Origin: a virus
Virus record (IMG/VR): IMGVR_UViG_3300008339_006854
Span: 1 to 43,734 of that record
Direction: 5' to 3' (one strand)
DNA: 43,734 nucleotides
Shown piece after piece: positions 31,594-39,951 of this stretch; position 1 is the stretch's first letter, and each line of letters begins with the position of its first letter. A program made the position numbers and the translations under genes. Below the pieces are notes generated by a model. That model was not told the DNA's origin and searched no databases. It was given only the letters and a program-made list of their open reading frames with translations.

Positions 31594-32511
31594 TTGAATA
31601 TTCAGAAACTACTTGCACAAGATCCCAACAAAGCCGTTCTAAAGGCTATAACGGCCGGTGTAAGATTAGCATTTATGGCCGGCGACTTGCGAAAATTTGC
31701 TAATCATGTTAAAGCCCGCACAATCGAAGAACTCAAAGAATATTGCTATTACAAAAGATTTTTCAATGGTGGTTTTGCCGCAGGACCTGAATATAACCAG
31801 GCGAGCATTTCTGGTGACACTGTGCATTGGAGTAATGGCGGTATCAGAAAATTTCATTCAGATGTTATGGGATTACAACATGCTACCGGCAATAGCGGTA
31901 CAGATCTAATCACTGGCAAGGCCATTGGAAGAATGCATGAGCTAGGGTTGGCCGGTTTATCAGGTGATAACTTTGCCAATGAATGGCATTGCGAGCACAC
32001 ATATCCTATTAAACAAATTGAAAAAGATTTAATTCGAGAAGTGATCGAAAACAGCAGGAGAGTCAGCCCTAAAGACATGGCTAGATATGCAATGAATCAT
32101 GCTTTAGCAACGACCGTTCATACGTCAGAAAGAACACACGGTGGTCCCACTACTAACGAAAATTTACGTCCGTTTGAAAAATATAACGACGGAGTGTTAC
32201 AGTATGTTGACGGAAGATTCATTGACGTAACCAATGCAACAATACAAGAAGTAACCTATAATAGATGGAATCGTAATTCTTACTACAAGGAATTTATTTG
32301 CTTGTTTGAAGATCTTCCTGATTCAAATTTTGAAGATGTTAGGGAAGAAACAAAGCAGAGTCTCTACAATATAACTCCTGGTTCGACAGAACGCAAGTTA
32401 ATCGATTTGACTCCTGAAGCATTAGATGTATTGGCTCAAAATGATCCAATGGAAATTGCAACCAGATGGTGCCCTGATGCCTTCAAAGATCGTTGGAAAA
32501 AGAAGAAGTAA
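31594..32511 (+). CDS. HNH-like nuclease candidate
   Basis: 305 residues using the TTG at 31594, six bases after TAGGAG; the TTG at 31588 is too close to that site. WHCEHTYPIK (about 130-139) followed by TTNENLRPFEKYND looks like the EHxxPL...N...N pattern of HNH nucleases. The rest is helical and basic with a KKKK end. It has its own host-type promoter and a terminator after it, so it is a single-gene unit expressed early. It might be a homing-type or host-DNA-degrading enzyme. The family call is uncertain because the last His of HNH is not clear. Confidence 0.5.
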   Translation: MNIQKLLAQDPNKAVLKAITAGVRLAFMAGDLRKFANHVKARTIEELKEYCYYKRFFNGGFAAGPEYNQASISGDTVHWSNGGIRKFHSDVMGLQHATGNSGTDLITGKAIGRMHELGLAGLSGDNFANEWHCEHTYPIKQIEKDLIREVIENSRRVSPKDMARYAMNHALATTVHTSERTHGGPTTNENLRPFEKYNDGVLQYVDGRFIDVTNATIQEVTYNRWNRNSYYKEFICLFEDLPDSNFEDVREETKQSLYNITPGSTERKLIDLTPEALDVLAQNDPMEIATRWCPDAFKDRWKKKK

Positions 32512-32514
32512 CTC

Positions 32515-32543
32515 TTGCTTTCTCTCTCGTGATCCTGTATACT
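32515..32543 (+). promoter_or_regulatory. Sigma70 promoter for the FkbM gene
   Basis: TTGCTT (32515-32520), 17 nt, TATACT (32538-32543). The -10 lies in the left arm of the hairpin at 32532-32563, as at 1663-1668. Start expected near 32550, ribosome site AAGG before the ATG at 32583. Confidence 0.6.
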
Positions 32544-32569
32544 GTTAAATATGTATGCAGGATTTCTTT
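32532..32569 (+). terminator. Terminator overlapping a promoter
   Basis: ATCCTGTATAC (32532-32542) pairs with GTATGCAGGAT (32553-32563), 11 bp with one G-U, 10-nt loop, then TTTCTTT (32563-32569). It would end the HNH-like transcript. Confidence 0.6.
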
Positions 32570-32582
32570 ATAAGGCAACAAC

Positions 32583-33560
32583 ATGGCACAACTATTTGAT
32601 ATCAACAACAAAAAACTAGTAACAAACCGCATAGGCAGGCAATATTGGATCTGGGACAATGACAAACTTTATGAACAGCGTATGGCAAGAGAAAACGGTC
32701 CATACCAGGCTCGCAATTTGGTAATGAATCGTCGCTTGCTACCTAATGCAAGAACTGTAATTGACATTGGTGGCAACATTGGCATGAACGCAATTGAATA
32801 TGCCACCTGGTGCCAACATGTAAAAACCTTTGAGCCCATGCAGTCTAGCATGGAACTAATGAAACTCAATGTAGACATTGCAAAAAATGCAAAACTTCAA
32901 GGTCGTTATTGGGATAGCAAACTGCAACAAGTAAGACATCAGCCGGATCGTCCAGATGGCTGGTTCAAGTTCCCCAATGGCACATTTGCCAGTCTTGACT
33001 TGATAGGAGAGATTGAGTTTTTTGAATATGCATTAGGTAAAGTCGCTGGAATTATTACCATGGAACAAAAAACCAACGAGTGCAGTCGCGGTGATGCTGT
33101 GTTACTTGATGGCAAAACTACCAACAATCCCACACAGACTGCAGAGCAACGCACACTTGACAGTTTTGGGTTTGAAAATGTTGATCTTATTAAGATTGAT
33201 ATTGAAGGTTCTGAACTGTTTGCATTAGAAGGTGCAACACAAACCATTGCTAAGTATCAACCCGTGGTTCAGGTCGAACTGCGAGATACACATTGTAAAC
33301 GATTTGGGTACACTTGCAATGATATTATCAATCTTATGATGGGGTTAGGTGATTATGTGATGTGTGATTTTAACGGCAATGACCTTGGTAAAAGTTATAC
33401 CAAAGTATCTGGAGTTATGGATCGTTTCTTTGTGCCAAGATCAATTTTTGATGCTACTGAATTTAAAAATAAAAAGGTACACCCTGGCATGAAAAAAACT
33501 AAGACAGACAAAAAAGCAAACAACAAACATTTATCTAACTTATTTGAGATTACATTATGA
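32583..33560 (+). CDS. FkbM-family methyltransferase
   Basis: 325 residues. VIDIGGNIGMN (59-69) is the SAM-binding motif I, TFEPMQSS follows as the acidic loop, and DLIKIDIEGSELFALEGA is the FkbM signature. FkbM enzymes O-methylate sugars or polyketide-like hydroxyls. About 45 extra residues near 95-140 (YWDSKLQQVRHQPDRPDGWF) and a very basic C-terminal tail (KKVHPGMKKTKTDKK) are additions. It overlaps the next gene by 4 nt and is driven by the promoter at 32515. It probably modifies a glycan. Confidence 0.85.
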   Translation: MAQLFDINNKKLVTNRIGRQYWIWDNDKLYEQRMARENGPYQARNLVMNRRLLPNARTVIDIGGNIGMNAIEYATWCQHVKTFEPMQSSMELMKLNVDIAKNAKLQGRYWDSKLQQVRHQPDRPDGWFKFPNGTFASLDLIGEIEFFEYALGKVAGIITMEQKTNECSRGDAVLLDGKTTNNPTQTAEQRTLDSFGFENVDLIKIDIEGSELFALEGATQTIAKYQPVVQVELRDTHCKRFGYTCNDIINLMMGLGDYVMCDFNGNDLGKSYTKVSGVMDRFFVPRSIFDATEFKNKKVHPGMKKTKTDKKANNKHLSNLFEITL

Positions 33561-34090
33561 ATAGACCCGGACACGAAGATACCAATTTCTTTGTAGGTAC
33601 AGAAGTTGAGGCCAGTCCTGTAGCCGGTCACCGTACATTGTTTGTGGTCGGACTGCAAGATGCAGATCAAATCATGTGGCAACTGGGTGAGTCAGACCAC
33701 AAGAGTAAAAATCCAATCACACACATCTACTTTGGCGCCAATCAAAGTTTTCCAAACCCCACTATGAACGATGCTGGAGTCTGGACTGCCTGGGAACAGA
33801 TGATTCAACCGTGGCTGGATCGAGGATACTGGTGTACCTTGGATCTTGATTCAAGTGCTGTGGAAGGATTGTGCGAAGGTAGCTTGTGCGAACAAGCACA
33901 ATTTGTTCCTATGATTTCAGTGAAACTGCCTTATATTAAACTGCTAGGCTACAATGCCACTATCAAGCTAGACGACAAAGATTTCAAAGCAACCAACCCA
34001 GGAGTATGGTGTCACAGCCTGCATGACTTGCTGGATAGAAAAACATTTACCTCTTGGGACCAATACACAAAGGATGAAGTAATCAAATGA
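33557..34090 (+). CDS. Conserved-type phage protein, unknown function
   Basis: 177 residues beginning MNRPGHEDTNFFVGTEVEAS. It has the segments TLFVVGLQDADQI, THIYFGANQSF and VKLPYIKLLGYNATIKLDDKDF. I recall very similar proteins in many T4-like marine phages, always without a known function. No membrane segment or clear catalytic motif. It overlaps both neighbours by ATGA and belongs to a run of small conserved genes (33557-34769). Confidence 0.7.
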   Translation: MNRPGHEDTNFFVGTEVEASPVAGHRTLFVVGLQDADQIMWQLGESDHKSKNPITHIYFGANQSFPNPTMNDAGVWTAWEQMIQPWLDRGYWCTLDLDSSAVEGLCEGSLCEQAQFVPMISVKLPYIKLLGYNATIKLDDKDFKATNPGVWCHSLHDLLDRKTFTSWDQYTKDEVIK

Positions 34091-34530
34091 TACAAGATGA
34101 ACGTGAACAAATTGAAAGAATCAAATATGCCGCACAAAGAAGAATCTGGGTTACCTTCCAAAAAGAAGGCATCCACTTCTACCCCGCAGCCGCAACAGAT
34201 CCAGCCCTTAAGACGGGCGATGAGTATGATGTTAGTTTCCTTGGTACTCCTCACCGTCATATCTTCCACTTCCGGGTGTGGATTGATGTTGTACACAATG
34301 ATCGAGACATTGAATTCATCCAGTTCAAACGATGGCTACAAAAACTCTACGAGTCAGGAACCGTCCAACTCGACTACAAGTCATGTGAAATGATGTCAGA
34401 CGATTTGTATTTGCAAATTGCCGCACGGTATCCAGAACGCTCAGTCTGGATTGAGGTCTCCGAAGATGGTGAAAACGGAGCTCTTATTAAGTATGAAACT
34501 CACCGCCCTAGTATTAACATTGCTATCTAA
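34087..34530 (+). CDS. Conserved-type phage protein, possibly T-fold
   Basis: 147 residues. PHRHIFHFRVWIDVVHNDRD (about 55-74), EFIQFKRWLQKLY, SCEMMSDDLYLQIAARYP and VWIEVSEDGENG follow in the order of motifs in QueD/PTPS-like T-fold proteins (HGH-V, D-xxLK, Cys, E). Zinc-binding His in HRHxFH is plausible. I know close relatives in T4-like phages as hypothetical proteins only. The resemblance is by eye and could be wrong. Overlaps the upstream gene by ATGA. Confidence 0.65.
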   Translation: MIQDEREQIERIKYAAQRRIWVTFQKEGIHFYPAAATDPALKTGDEYDVSFLGTPHRHIFHFRVWIDVVHNDRDIEFIQFKRWLQKLYESGTVQLDYKSCEMMSDDLYLQIAARYPERSVWIEVSEDGENGALIKYETHRPSINIAI

Positions 34531-34541
34531 TAGGAAACAAA

Positions 34542-34769
34542 ATGGCAAAAATCGCTATTAAATCTAACCCACGTGTGGCCGAGCTCTTTGAGCATCTTGA
34601 GCACTTCCAGGAGTTCTGCCAAGACTACGGTTATCGTTACAACGAAGCCGATTTGTATAACTTTAAGAGTTATGCCTGGCAGCAGTTCAACAAGTTTTCA
34701 CAAGGCAAGAATGCCAAGAACATGTGGGACGAAGACACTCGTCGCTTTGCCGGAGCATTTCGTAACTAA
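34542..34769 (+). CDS. Small conserved-type phage protein
   Basis: 75 residues with an AGGA ribosome site. Helical and aromatic (RVAELFEHLEHFQEFCQDYG; WQQFNKFSQGKNAKNMW). Similar short proteins occur, in my memory, in other T4-like phages without known function. It ends 7 nt before the SGNH-like gene. Confidence 0.6.
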   Translation: MAKIAIKSNPRVAELFEHLEHFQEFCQDYGYRYNEADLYNFKSYAWQQFNKFSQGKNAKNMWDEDTRRFAGAFRN

Positions 34770-34776
34770 GTGGCTG

Positions 34777-35484
34777 ATGAAAAAATTTACATACACTGGA
34801 CCAAGTTGGGCGGCATCTAGTTGGCCGCTGGATGTACCAACAACTAATCTTGCCAAGGAATGGGGGTTTGAGTTCTATGACCATGCTCAATCTGGAACTA
34901 GTGTGTTGGGAAGTTATATTAGATTGGTACGATCGCCTAATGTACCTGTAATTTGGATCTATAATGAACCTATTTTGTGTTTACAAGATGCAACTAAGTT
35001 AACTTTCAAAGAATTTATTCAGCGTTCAGACTGGAAAGATATTTGGGAAGAATGCAATCAATTTTGTCTGAACAAAATCAACAGTTTAAATAAACCTGTG
35101 TTGTTAATTGGAGCACACAGTGACATTGTTAATTGCAATTATCCAAACATTACTATAGGACATCTTTCCTGGCAAAAATTTCTAGCAGACAAAGCCGGAA
35201 TGACTATTAATAATGGGTCGGTTTGTGTTATACTAAACGATGGCACAGAATTTGATATGCATCATTGTTGGGGTGCTGAAGTTATACACAGGTTCATGCA
35301 CGAAACCCCTAACATCGATCCAGAACCAAGTTTGGTAGACAGTGTGTGGGACACATTCTTTTTTTGGAAACAACTTGAAACACAAGATTTGTTCAACAAT
35401 GTTCATCCAAACTTCAAAGGCAATGTACTGTTTGCAGAACATTTAAAACCCACAGTGATAAAATTTTTACAGGAACATCAATGA
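34777..35484 (+). CDS. SGNH-like hydrolase
   Basis: 235 residues from the ATG at 34777; a longer frame to 34573 is a shadow of the previous gene. FTYTGPSWAASS gives a block I Ser10 (GPS for GDS), PVLLIGAHSD a central strand, and NNVHPNFKGNVLFAEHLKP the C-terminal block with His210; the usual Asp of DxxH is Asn207. It may be a weak or altered esterase. Overlaps the GT-B gene by ATGA. Second of three SGNH-type genes in the window. Confidence 0.55.
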   Translation: MKKFTYTGPSWAASSWPLDVPTTNLAKEWGFEFYDHAQSGTSVLGSYIRLVRSPNVPVIWIYNEPILCLQDATKLTFKEFIQRSDWKDIWEECNQFCLNKINSLNKPVLLIGAHSDIVNCNYPNITIGHLSWQKFLADKAGMTINNGSVCVILNDGTEFDMHHCWGAEVIHRFMHETPNIDPEPSLVDSVWDTFFFWKQLETQDLFNNVHPNFKGNVLFAEHLKPTVIKFLQEHQ

Positions 35485-36695
35485 GAAAACTATTTTACAT
35501 GGGCTTGGAAAGTTATGAAGCCCGCTACACACTACAACTCACAGAGTGGAATCGACGTGTGTTTGACCGCAGAGGTCTTGATGTTGTGTATGTGCCTGGC
35601 ACTACAATTGACAACACACAAGCTATCTCAGTAGGTCAAGTGTTAGACGCACACGGACGCAGTTTCTTTGCCATGAGCCAAATGATGAACTTGGTTCAGC
35701 TCATGAAGAACGGCGATGTTACCGGTGACGATGTGATCTACTTTGAAGACATGTTCCAGCCGGGCTTTGAAAGCCTTGGTTACATCATGAATCAGATTCC
35801 ACAAGAACAATGTCCAAAGATTTATGTTCGTTGTTTGGCACAGGCCATTGATCCTGATGACTTTGTGCATGTGTGGGGTATGGCAAAGTGGATGAACTTG
35901 TATGAACAAATGGTCAATGAGATGGTGGCTTTCTCGGGGGGTGCAGTATTGGCTACCAATGAAGAAATGGTCGCGCACATGCGCATCGCTGGATGGACTG
36001 CTCCAATCTACAACATTTCCGGTCTGGCATTTGGAAAATCAGAGGTTCTGGAAAGAATTGGCGGTACAGAGAATATCACGCCGTTTGCTGAAAGACCGAG
36101 ACGAGTGGGTTTTGCAGCCCGTTTCGATCAGGAAAAACAACCTGGATTCTTCATGGACCTTATTGAGATGTATGGTGAGCTTACCTCCGAACCGTGTGAG
36201 TTTGCAATATACAGTGGCGGACCTCTCCGATCCAACAATCCAGACTATATTGAACGTGCCCTCCGTATGGAGGCAGAAGGCAAGCTCAAGATCTACGACA
36301 ATATAAGCAAGAATGAATACTATAGTCATCTCAACAATACTCGTGTGTTGTTTAATTGTGCTTTACAAGATTGGGTTTCAAACACCGTATCAGAGGCCGA
36401 TACTGTTGGATGCAATGTGCTATATCCAGCGTATCGCAGTTTTCCTGAAACCTTCGCGAACGATCCCAATAGACTGTATATTCCCTGGAGCATAGATGAT
36501 GCTTATCACAAAATGCAAAACCTACTTCGCGAGCCGCACCACAACATGGGACTTATTTCAGATTGGAACAATGCCACTGTGGATCGCGTTATTGATATTA
36601 TTAGTGGTAGCGGTGAGCAATGGAATAGAGCGGGCAACCGCTATCGTGACCACGCTTCTCACGAAAAATATCAAGTTGTAAAGATTGAAAAATGA
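35481..36695 (+). CDS. GT-B glycosyltransferase
   Basis: 404 residues. The N-terminal domain has the acceptor half (VIYFEDMFQPGFESLGY; CLAQAIDPDDFVHVWGM). The C-terminal domain begins RRVGFAARFDQEKQPGFFMD, typical of GT4-like enzymes, continues FAIYSGGPL and ends with VSNTVSEADTVGCNVLYP, where an ExxxxG-type donor motif is expected. It would add a sugar from a nucleotide donor. It overlaps SGNH upstream and galE downstream by 4 nt, so the three are co-translated. A DNA or virion acceptor cannot be excluded. Confidence 0.75.
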   Translation: MRKLFYMGLESYEARYTLQLTEWNRRVFDRRGLDVVYVPGTTIDNTQAISVGQVLDAHGRSFFAMSQMMNLVQLMKNGDVTGDDVIYFEDMFQPGFESLGYIMNQIPQEQCPKIYVRCLAQAIDPDDFVHVWGMAKWMNLYEQMVNEMVAFSGGAVLATNEEMVAHMRIAGWTAPIYNISGLAFGKSEVLERIGGTENITPFAERPRRVGFAARFDQEKQPGFFMDLIEMYGELTSEPCEFAIYSGGPLRSNNPDYIERALRMEAEGKLKIYDNISKNEYYSHLNNTRVLFNCALQDWVSNTVSEADTVGCNVLYPAYRSFPETFANDPNRLYIPWSIDDAYHKMQNLLREPHHNMGLISDWNNATVDRVIDIISGSGEQWNRAGNRYRDHASHEKYQVVKIEK

Positions 36696-37654
36696 TTGTA
36701 ATTGTAACTGGATCAGCCGGGTACATTGGTGGTCAGACCATGCTGGCATTGAAAGATGCCGGGCATGAAGTATACGGCATTGATCGCAGACAGCCTCCTG
36801 AACATCTTAGAGGTGTGCCCGATGGATTCTTGTATCAGGACTTTGCAAGTGATGTAGCACTGAGTTGGATCATACAAAAGCAACCCAATGCTATCATTCA
36901 TTGTGCTGGCACCAGCCTTGTGGGGCCTTCAGTACAGAACCCTTCAGAATACTACAACAACAATGTGGCCAAAACATTGAAGTTGTTGGATATTGTTAAA
37001 CAAAGCATGCCTCGTTGTAGATTGGTGTTTTCAAGTTCAGCAGCCACATACGGTGAGCCCGTCATGAATCCCATACATGAAGTGGATCCCAACGAACCTG
37101 TTAGTCCTTATGGCGAATCTAAACTGATGATTGACATGATGCTGGAAAGCTATCACCGGGCATACGGTCTTGACTATGTTAGTTTTCGCTATTTCAATGC
37201 ATGTGGTGCAGACCCCAAAGGCAGGCATGGTCAAGAGCCTGGTGCCACACATATTATTGCTAGAGTGCTTGAAAGCATAAGGGATCAAAAAGATTTTGTG
37301 TTAAACGGAAACGATTTCCCCACTGAGGATGGTACATGTGTGCGTGATTACGTGCATGTGGATGATATTGCCCGGGCCCACGTTCTGGCGTTATATCACA
37401 AAATCCCTGCGGGCGTTTACAATCTTGGCTCCAGCATGGGCACAAGCAATCACGGCATTATTGAAGCCGCACTTGATGAAACACAACAACCATTGAATGT
37501 TGTTGTTGGCAAGCGTAGAGCCGGTGACCCTCCTGTACTTACTGCCAGTTCAGAAAAGTTTAATTTGATAGCAGGAGCATGGCGTCATTATGAGCTAGAT
37601 GACATGATTCAACACGCATGGAACTGGTATGTTCGACAAGATAAAAAAGTTTGA
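36692..37654 (+). CDS. galE: UDP-glucose 4-epimerase-like enzyme
   Basis: 320 residues of the extended SDR family. TGSAGYIG (6-13) binds NAD, SSSAATYGEP (114-123) and YGESK (140-144) give the catalytic Ser/Thr, Tyr140 and Lys144. RYFNACGADPKGRHG and CVRDYVHVDDIARAH are GalE signatures. It interconverts UDP-glucose and UDP-galactose (or N-acetyl forms), supplying donors for the nearby transferases. Overlaps GT-B by ATGA and the aminotransferase-like gene by 26 nt. Confidence 0.92.
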   Translation: MIVIVTGSAGYIGGQTMLALKDAGHEVYGIDRRQPPEHLRGVPDGFLYQDFASDVALSWIIQKQPNAIIHCAGTSLVGPSVQNPSEYYNNNVAKTLKLLDIVKQSMPRCRLVFSSSAATYGEPVMNPIHEVDPNEPVSPYGESKLMIDMMLESYHRAYGLDYVSFRYFNACGADPKGRHGQEPGATHIIARVLESIRDQKDFVLNGNDFPTEDGTCVRDYVHVDDIARAHVLALYHKIPAGVYNLGSSMGTSNHGIIEAALDETQQPLNVVVGKRRAGDPPVLTASSEKFNLIAGAWRHYELDDMIQHAWNWYVRQDKKV

Positions 37655-38225
37655 AGAAGAACTAGCAGAGTTCACAGGAGCACCGTATGCAATCATGACT
37701 GATTGCTGTACACATGCCATTGAACTTTGCTTGCGATATGATCGAGTACGAGCTTGTAAGTTTACACCTTACACTTATTTGAGCATTCCTATGACCATGC
37801 ACAAGTTAGGCATTCACTATGTCTATCACGATATTGACTGGCAGCATTGGGAAGGCGAGTATGAATTCACTTACACTAGAATTTGGGACTCAGCTCGCAG
37901 ATTGGAACAGGATATGTATCGGCCAGGCACCATGCAGTGTTTGAGTTTTGGACATACAAAGCCATTGGCTATTGGGCATGGTGGTGCTATATTGTTGGAT
38001 GATAAAAAAGCATATGAAACCATATTGCGCCAACGCTATGATGGCAGAGACTTGACTGTGGCACCTTGGCAGGACCAAAAGACATTTCATGTGGGCTATC
38101 ACTACAAGCCCAGTATTGAAGATGCCATTCAAGGTGTGGCATTGCTACAAGGTGTCAAGGAACACAATCCTAAACCTGTGTATGTGCCATATCCTGATCT
38201 AAGAAATATCAAGATTGTTGAATGA
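37629..38225 (+). CDS. Short DegT-family aminotransferase-like protein
   Basis: 198 residues, about half the usual DegT/DnrJ length. It keeps FEEELAEFTGAPYAIMTDCC, PYTYLSIPMTM and the PLP-lysine region CLSFGHTKPLAIGHGGAI (SFxxTKxL). The C-terminal small domain is missing. The start overlaps galE by 26 nt and its end overlaps the next gene by ATGA. It may be a compact sugar aminotransferase, a dehydratase-type variant, or a regulatory remnant. The intact frame and coupling argue that it is functional. Confidence 0.7.
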   Translation: MFDKIKKFEEELAEFTGAPYAIMTDCCTHAIELCLRYDRVRACKFTPYTYLSIPMTMHKLGIHYVYHDIDWQHWEGEYEFTYTRIWDSARRLEQDMYRPGTMQCLSFGHTKPLAIGHGGAILLDDKKAYETILRQRYDGRDLTVAPWQDQKTFHVGYHYKPSIEDAIQGVALLQGVKEHNPKPVYVPYPDLRNIKIVE

Positions 38226-39223
38226 AGTGGTTTAGTTTTTCAAGACGCAATCTTGTGCATTATGGTGCATTGCACATGGCACAATGGTATCTTGATAACC
38301 CTGGTCCTAGAGTAGAACAAGATTTAGCAACCAGCGGAATGTCACGAGCCGACTTGCACGGCAAAAAACTCATAGTAGATTTTAGAGCCGAAGGCCAGTG
38401 TGACAAAGTGATCGGCAATCTAATTACGTATTTGCAAACACTACCAGTTGAAGATATCCTGGTGGTATTCAACGCTGTGGTTGACGTTGATGGCCTTTCG
38501 TACAAAGCACTGTCGCAACCTACTTTTCTAACAAATTTTGCCGGTTGGTTTGATCGTCTTGATGCGTCTGGTGCCGCTACTGGCATTGACACAAAGTTTT
38601 TGTGTTTGATTCGTAGGCCCAGTATAAGTCGTGCTAGACTTGCTGCTGGGTTGACGGACATCTCTAGTGTCAGACTCAGCTTTGGTAGCATGGGTGCCAA
38701 TAACATTACCAACGAATACCGAGAAATTATACCAAGAGAATTGCCGCTGTTGTTGGATGGGATTGTGGAACGATCAACTGGGCTAGAACATGACCAAACC
38801 AACAGCATGTTCAAAACCTGCATGTTCAATATTGTTGCAGAGTCTGGCAGTCAGTCTGATGTTGGCGTGTGGCGCAGTCATTTTATCAGTGAAAAAACAT
38901 TCAAGGCATTTGGCTTGAGACAAATTCCAATTTGGTTTGCAGTTCCTGGTCTGGTTGCTGAAGTGCGTAAACTGGGGTTTGATGTGTTTGATGACATTGT
39001 CACACACAGTTATGACAACATCACAGATGAAGATCAGAGATTACATGCTGTGCTGAAAGAAATACACAGGCTAGATCAATTGACTGTGGGACAATGTTGT
39101 GAGTTAAAACAACAGTTGTCCACACGCATTGAAAACAACTATAATCTGTTGAGAGAATATGCACGAGACGTAGATGCTTGGTACAGCCGCGTGGAAACAG
39201 AGTTTGATAAGAATGATTCATAG
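38222..39223 (+). CDS. SEKT-family protein, glycosyltransferase-like
   Basis: 333 residues, a paralogue of the minus-strand gene at 17042-18169. Shared features are FNIVAESGS, HFISEKTFKAFGLRQIPIWFAV and LGFDVFDDIVTHSYDN, in the same order. The N-terminal half has LIVDFRAEGQCDKVIGNLITY. Overlaps the SGNH gene 39213 by 11 nt, so again a SEKT-family gene is next to an SGNH gene. Sugar transfer is inferred. Confidence 0.6.
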   Translation: MKWFSFSRRNLVHYGALHMAQWYLDNPGPRVEQDLATSGMSRADLHGKKLIVDFRAEGQCDKVIGNLITYLQTLPVEDILVVFNAVVDVDGLSYKALSQPTFLTNFAGWFDRLDASGAATGIDTKFLCLIRRPSISRARLAAGLTDISSVRLSFGSMGANNITNEYREIIPRELPLLLDGIVERSTGLEHDQTNSMFKTCMFNIVAESGSQSDVGVWRSHFISEKTFKAFGLRQIPIWFAVPGLVAEVRKLGFDVFDDIVTHSYDNITDEDQRLHAVLKEIHRLDQLTVGQCCELKQQLSTRIENNYNLLREYARDVDAWYSRVETEFDKNDS

Positions 39224-39884
39224 ACTTGCTATTTTAGGAGACAGTTGGGCATATGGTGCAGAACTTGAGCCAGGCGAAAAATCATTTGGCCAGATCATTG
39301 GTGACCGTTTGAATGTGACCAGTGTGGATAATGTTGCAGTACCTGGATCCAGCATTCCTCACACAGTGTTGCAACTCAAAGGCTTTTTAGACAAGTACCG
39401 CACTGAAAGAGAAAATCCAGACAATAGGTACACTGTATTGGTGTTTTTGACTTCTCAACAACGTCACATGACCTGGCATGATCGGCTGGTACATTTGCAA
39501 CCCAACGGAGTGGCTGTGCCCAATGCCAATCCCACAGAACACAATCTAAACGAATTGTATTACAAGTATTTTTCTAGCGATGCCGCACACGATTATGCTG
39601 TGAACACTGCTATCTTGACTGTGCAAGGAATTTGCAGAGAAGCCAGGGTAAATGCACTATTTGTTGCTGGCTGGCAAAAGATAAAATTTTGGTCTGAAGT
39701 AGACACTAGATACATGTATGAGAATGGCAAGGTAACTTGTGCTGACATACTGGGAGTGAAATTTACCAGTATGGAACGAGGACATGAATTGTTTAGCAGT
39801 AGTGGTGGCCATCCCAATCAACTGGGCCATCAAGTTATAGCAGATAGGTTAATTAGATGGGTCACAAATCAATTAATCTATTGA
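39213..39884 (+). CDS. SGNH/GDSL-like hydrolase
   Basis: 223 residues from the ATG at 39213; an ATG 39 nt earlier runs inside the previous gene. AILGDSWAYGAELEPGE gives block I with Ser11. VDNVAVPGSSIPHTVLQL is block II, FLTSQQRHM the block III area and SGGHPNQLGHQVIADRL the final His200; the Asp before it is replaced by Ser or Gly. Of the three SGNH genes this one has the best GDS block. Acyl transfer or removal on a glycan is expected. Confidence 0.75.
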   Translation: MIHRLAILGDSWAYGAELEPGEKSFGQIIGDRLNVTSVDNVAVPGSSIPHTVLQLKGFLDKYRTERENPDNRYTVLVFLTSQQRHMTWHDRLVHLQPNGVAVPNANPTEHNLNELYYKYFSSDAAHDYAVNTAILTVQGICREARVNALFVAGWQKIKFWSEVDTRYMYENGKVTCADILGVKFTSMERGHELFSSSGGHPNQLGHQVIADRLIRWVTNQLIY

Positions 39885-39909
39885 CAAGTCAATCTAAATA
39901 GTTTACAAT
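39881..39909 (+). promoter_or_regulatory. Sigma70 promoter for folE
   Basis: TTGACA (39881-39886), 17 nt, TACAAT (39904-39909). The -35 is part of an inverted repeat TTGAC-aa-GTCAA (39881-39892), a possible operator. TAAATA lies in the spacer. Confidence 0.7.
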
Positions 39910-39951
39910 TAACACATAGACATCCACGTCTTATAACTCGGAGAATAACAA

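Noticed and set aside
34573-34776. Longer start for the SGNH-like gene at 34777
   Set aside because: The extra codons are the shadow of the 34542-34769 gene in another frame, and the SGNH block I begins right after the ATG at 34777.
39904-39951. preQ1 riboswitch in the folE leader
   Set aside because: The roughly 40-nt leader lacks the C-rich loop and A-rich tail of known preQ1 classes; only a short AGAC/GTCT pairing is visible.
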